A DNA stretch of 7,047 bases. It comes from Rifleibacterium sp035352635. GTDB taxonomy: Bacteria; Muiribacteriota; Ozemobacteria; Ozemobacterales; Ozemobacteraceae. A program made the position numbers and the translations under genes. The notes beneath the pieces were generated by a model that did not search any database, was not told the DNA's origin, and worked only from the letters and a program-made list of their open reading frames with translations. Shown here in pieces: positions 5,054-7,047 of the stretch (position 1 is the first letter of the stretch; the number at the start of each line of letters is the position of its first letter). The stretch covers positions 1 through 7,047 of the forward strand of contig DAOPYA010000185.1 in the NCBI GenBank assembly GCA_035352635.1. Direction: 5' to 3'.

Positions 5054-6334
5054 ATGTCATCGCAAAATCAGAAACCCCAGGCGGACTTTGTAGTTCATAA
5101 TCTCGATTCGGCGGTGATCTACCCCGAACCTTATCGTGGCAGAAACAGCACCCCCGGCTGGAAAACTGAAGAATTGCGCCATGTCTCAATTGCCGCAAAA
5201 AATGGCCGCATCATCTGGATCGGTAAGGCCGTCGATTTGAGCAACAACGTCAGCATTGATGCCGAAGCCCGCTTTTATAACGGTGCCGGGCTTTTGGCAG
5301 TGCCGGGTTTTGTCGATTCCCACACGCACCTGGTGTATGCGGGCGATCGCAGTGATGAGTTTGAGATGCGCGTGCAGGGCTGCACCTATCTCGATATTCT
5401 GGCGGCCGGCGGTGGCATTTTGCGCACTACTAACGCGGTTCGCAACCTCAGCGAAGCCGAAATATATGCCGAATCTGCAGACCGCCTCGAACAGGTCATG
5501 AAAACGGGTGTCACCACCATTGAGATAAAGACCGGCTACGGTCTCGACCTCGAAAACGAACTTAAAATGTTGCGGGTCATTGAGCAACTCAAGACCAATT
5601 ACCCGGTGCGTATTGTTGCGACTTTCATGGGCGCACACGCTGTGCCGGCCGACCGCCGTGCCGACCCCGATGATTTCGTGGATGAAATCTGCAAAGTCTG
5701 GATTCCTGAAGTCGCAAAGTCAGGCCTGGCGAAGTTTAATGATGTTTTTACCGAAAACAAGGCTTTTTCGGTCGAACAGTCACGCCGTATTCTTCAGGCC
5801 GGTCTGCAGCATGGTTTGCTTGCTAAAATTCACGCCGACGAAGTGAATGTGCTCGGTGGCGTCGATCTGGCCGTCGAAATTGGCGCGGTCAGCGCAGATC
5901 ATCTGTTGATGACCGGTGAAGCCGGTATTAAAAAGCTGGCTGGCAGCGGGGTTATTCCCACTGTTCTGCCCGGCACTTCTACCTATCTGATGGAAGCGCA
6001 TCATGCTGCGGCACGCAAAATGATCGAGGCCGGTTTGCCGCTGGCCATAGCCTCAGATCATAACCCCGGCAGTTGCCAGTTTCTGGGTGCGGGCATGATT
6101 CAGTCGCTGGCGATGCTGCAATTGCGACTGAGCGCTTCTGAGGCTTTGATTGCCGGCACTCTGCATGCCGCGCACGCCCTCGGTCTTGGCGAAGAGGTTG
6201 GGGCGCTCGAGGTGGGCAGGCGCATGGATATTGCTCTTTTCAGGCTGGAATCTTTCCGGCAGATCGGTTACCAGGTTGGCCAGAACAGTCTTTTTGATCT
6301 GATTATCGACGGCGAACCGGTTTTCAGCGAGTAA
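5054..6334 (+). CDS. hutI: Imidazolonepropionase
   Basis: A 426-residue cytoplasmic metal-dependent hydrolase of the amidohydrolase superfamily. It opens the imidazolone ring of 4-imidazolone-5-propanoate to give N-formimino-L-glutamate, the third step of histidine degradation. The metal site is visible as H90-T-H92 in VDSHTHLVYAGDR, H260 in KIHADE and D335 in ASDHNPGS. Other family segments are the FEMRVQGCTYLDI stretch, AAGGGI, the GVTTIEIKTGYGL strand, MGAHAVP with H195, SADHL and LPGTSTYL. The C-terminal EVGRRMDIALF closes the composite beta domain. The segment after the metal Asp reads DHNPG where I would expect DFNPG, a conservative oddity. Length is normal for the family. The gene starts 13 bases after hutH, so the pair is an operon. 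Its substrate needs urocanate hydratase (hutU), which is not in the window. Confidence 0.96.
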   Translation: MSSQNQKPQADFVVHNLDSAVIYPEPYRGRNSTPGWKTEELRHVSIAAKNGRIIWIGKAVDLSNNVSIDAEARFYNGAGLLAVPGFVDSHTHLVYAGDRSDEFEMRVQGCTYLDILAAGGGILRTTNAVRNLSEAEIYAESADRLEQVMKTGVTTIEIKTGYGLDLENELKMLRVIEQLKTNYPVRIVATFMGAHAVPADRRADPDDFVDEICKVWIPEVAKSGLAKFNDVFTENKAFSVEQSRRILQAGLQHGLLAKIHADEVNVLGGVDLAVEIGAVSADHLLMTGEAGIKKLAGSGVIPTVLPGTSTYLMEAHHAAARKMIEAGLPLAIASDHNPGSCQFLGAGMIQSLAMLQLRLSASEALIAGTLHAAHALGLGEEVGALEVGRRMDIALFRLESFRQIGYQVGQNSLFDLIIDGEPVFSE

Positions 6335-6357
6335 ATCACATCCTGGTAAGCTCAGGG

Positions 6358-6364
6358 TAAGGAG
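6358..6364 (+). promoter_or_regulatory. Strong ribosome binding site for the DAHP synthase gene
   Basis: TAAGGAG is a near-perfect Shine-Dalgarno six bases before the ATG at 6371. No promoter or terminator is evident in the 36-base gap after hutI, which suggests read-through from the hut genes with efficient new initiation. Confidence 0.65.
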
Positions 6365-6370
6365 TCCGGC

Positions 6371-7047
6371 ATGATTCTGGTATTGGATAATTCTTTAACA
6401 GAGCAGTCACAGCACGATCTGTGTCTGAAACTGCAGAAAATGGGTTTTTACACCCGACTTGTTCATCAGTATGGGCAGGTTCTCGTATCGCTTGACGGCC
6501 CGGGTGAAGACGAAGCCGCCCGCATAATCGCCAGCTGGAAAGGCATCGCTGAAGTCATTCCCGGTCAGTATTCATATTATCTTTCTTCTCGCCGCTGTCA
6601 GAAGCGTAATTCAATCGTCAAGGTCGGTTCGGGCAACAATGTCGTTGCTTTTGGCGGCGATGCGGCGGTGATGATCGCCGGGCCATGTGCCATTGAATCA
6701 GAAGCAGGGTCTGTCAGTCTGGCAAAGCAGATTAAAGCGGCCGGCGGGCAGGTTTTTCGCGGTATGATTTTTAAGCCTCGTTCTTCACCATATAGTTTTC
6801 AGGGGCTTGGCAAAGCCGGAATACCGATTTTGCGCCAGATCAGAGAGCAAAGCGGTATGCTGGTGCTGACCGAAGTCAGAGACCCGTTTGAAGCCGAGTT
6901 GGTTGCCGACCATGTCGATATTATTCAGATTGGCACCCGCAATATGAGCAATTTTCAGCTGCTCAAGCACCTTGGCCAGATCAGAAAACCTTTGATTCTC
7001 AAGCGCGGCATGGGTTCGAGCATTGAAGAACTTCTGTGCGCGGCTGA
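6371..7047 (+). CDS. aroF: 3-deoxy-7-phosphoheptulonate (DAHP) synthase, type I-beta with regulatory domain, 3' end cut
   Basis: The first 225 codons are in the window and the reading frame runs off the end. The enzyme joins phosphoenolpyruvate and erythrose 4-phosphate in the first step of the shikimate pathway to aromatic amino acids. Residues about 1-67 form a ferredoxin-like regulatory domain (MILVLDNSLTEQ start, EVIPG end) of the kind fused to the Thermotoga and other I-beta enzymes, where it senses Tyr or Phe. The catalytic barrel starts near 90: FGGDAAVMIAGPCAIES with metal-ligand C106, then RGMIFKPRSSPYSFQGLG (130-147), LTEVRDP (166-172), DIIQIGTRNMSNFQLLK (183-199) and KPLILKRGM (206-214). 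The later metal ligands (His, Glu, Asp) lie beyond the window. The related KDO8P synthase lacks this N-terminal domain and the KPRSSPYSFQG form, so DAHP synthase is favoured. It sits directly after hutI, an unusual pairing of amino acid degradation and synthesis. Confidence 0.93.
   Translation, partial: MILVLDNSLTEQSQHDLCLKLQKMGFYTRLVHQYGQVLVSLDGPGEDEAARIIASWKGIAEVIPGQYSYYLSSRRCQKRNSIVKVGSGNNVVAFGGDAAVMIAGPCAIESEAGSVSLAKQIKAAGGQVFRGMIFKPRSSPYSFQGLGKAGIPILRQIREQSGMLVLTEVRDPFEAELVADHVDIIQIGTRNMSNFQLLKHLGQIRKPLILKRGMGSSIEELLCAA

Noticed and set aside
1..7047. CRISPR array, insertion sequence, tRNA, rRNA or riboswitch
   Set aside because: No spaced direct repeats, transposase-like protein, terminal repeats or structured RNA pattern was seen on either strand; nearly all bases are in the seven genes.

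Overview
The window is bacterial DNA, about half G+C by eye, with all genes on the + strand and tightly packed. It has seven protein-coding genes, the first and last cut by the window edges. The lineage cannot be fixed from sequence alone. A Maf-type glycosyltransferase beside nonulosonic-acid synthesis genes suggests a flagellated bacterium that decorates flagellin with sialic-acid-like sugars. A regulated type I-beta DAHP synthase and a two-cluster ferredoxin would fit an anaerobic or facultatively anaerobic bacterium, but that is inference.

Region 1 (1-3112) is a surface or flagellar glycosylation block. It opens with the C-terminal end of a NeuB/LegI-type nonulosonic acid synthase. A GNAT N-acetyltransferase overlaps that gene by 16 bases and carries an unrecognised C-terminal half. 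After a 79-base gap with a candidate promoter and a palindrome comes a full-length Maf (DUF115) glycosyltransferase. Together these would make the sugar, acylate a precursor and attach the sugar to protein.

Region 2 (3113-6334) is a histidine-degradation block. A 108-base gap contains an extended -10 promoter motif inside an inverted repeat. It leads into a small 2[4Fe-4S] ferredoxin that resembles the nif-specific ferredoxin III (FdxB) family. Then come hutH (histidine ammonia-lyase) and hutI (imidazolonepropionase). These are steps 1 and 3 of histidine catabolism; hutU (step 2) and the last-step genes are not in the window. A perfect 8-bp hairpin sits at the ferredoxin stop codon, just before the hutH ribosome binding site.

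Region 3 (6335-7047) is the start of a type I-beta DAHP synthase gene with its N-terminal ferredoxin-like regulatory domain. It follows hutI by 36 bases with a strong Shine-Dalgarno, so the hut block probably continues into an aromatic-biosynthesis gene.

The most notable points are the ferredoxin-hut association, the Cys-Ser-Gly cofactor triad of HutH, the two palindromes sitting on candidate promoters, the hairpin between ferredoxin and hutH, and the orphan C-terminal region of the acetyltransferase. No mobile element, CRISPR array, tRNA or rRNA was seen, and nothing here is clearly an undescribed defence or signalling system.
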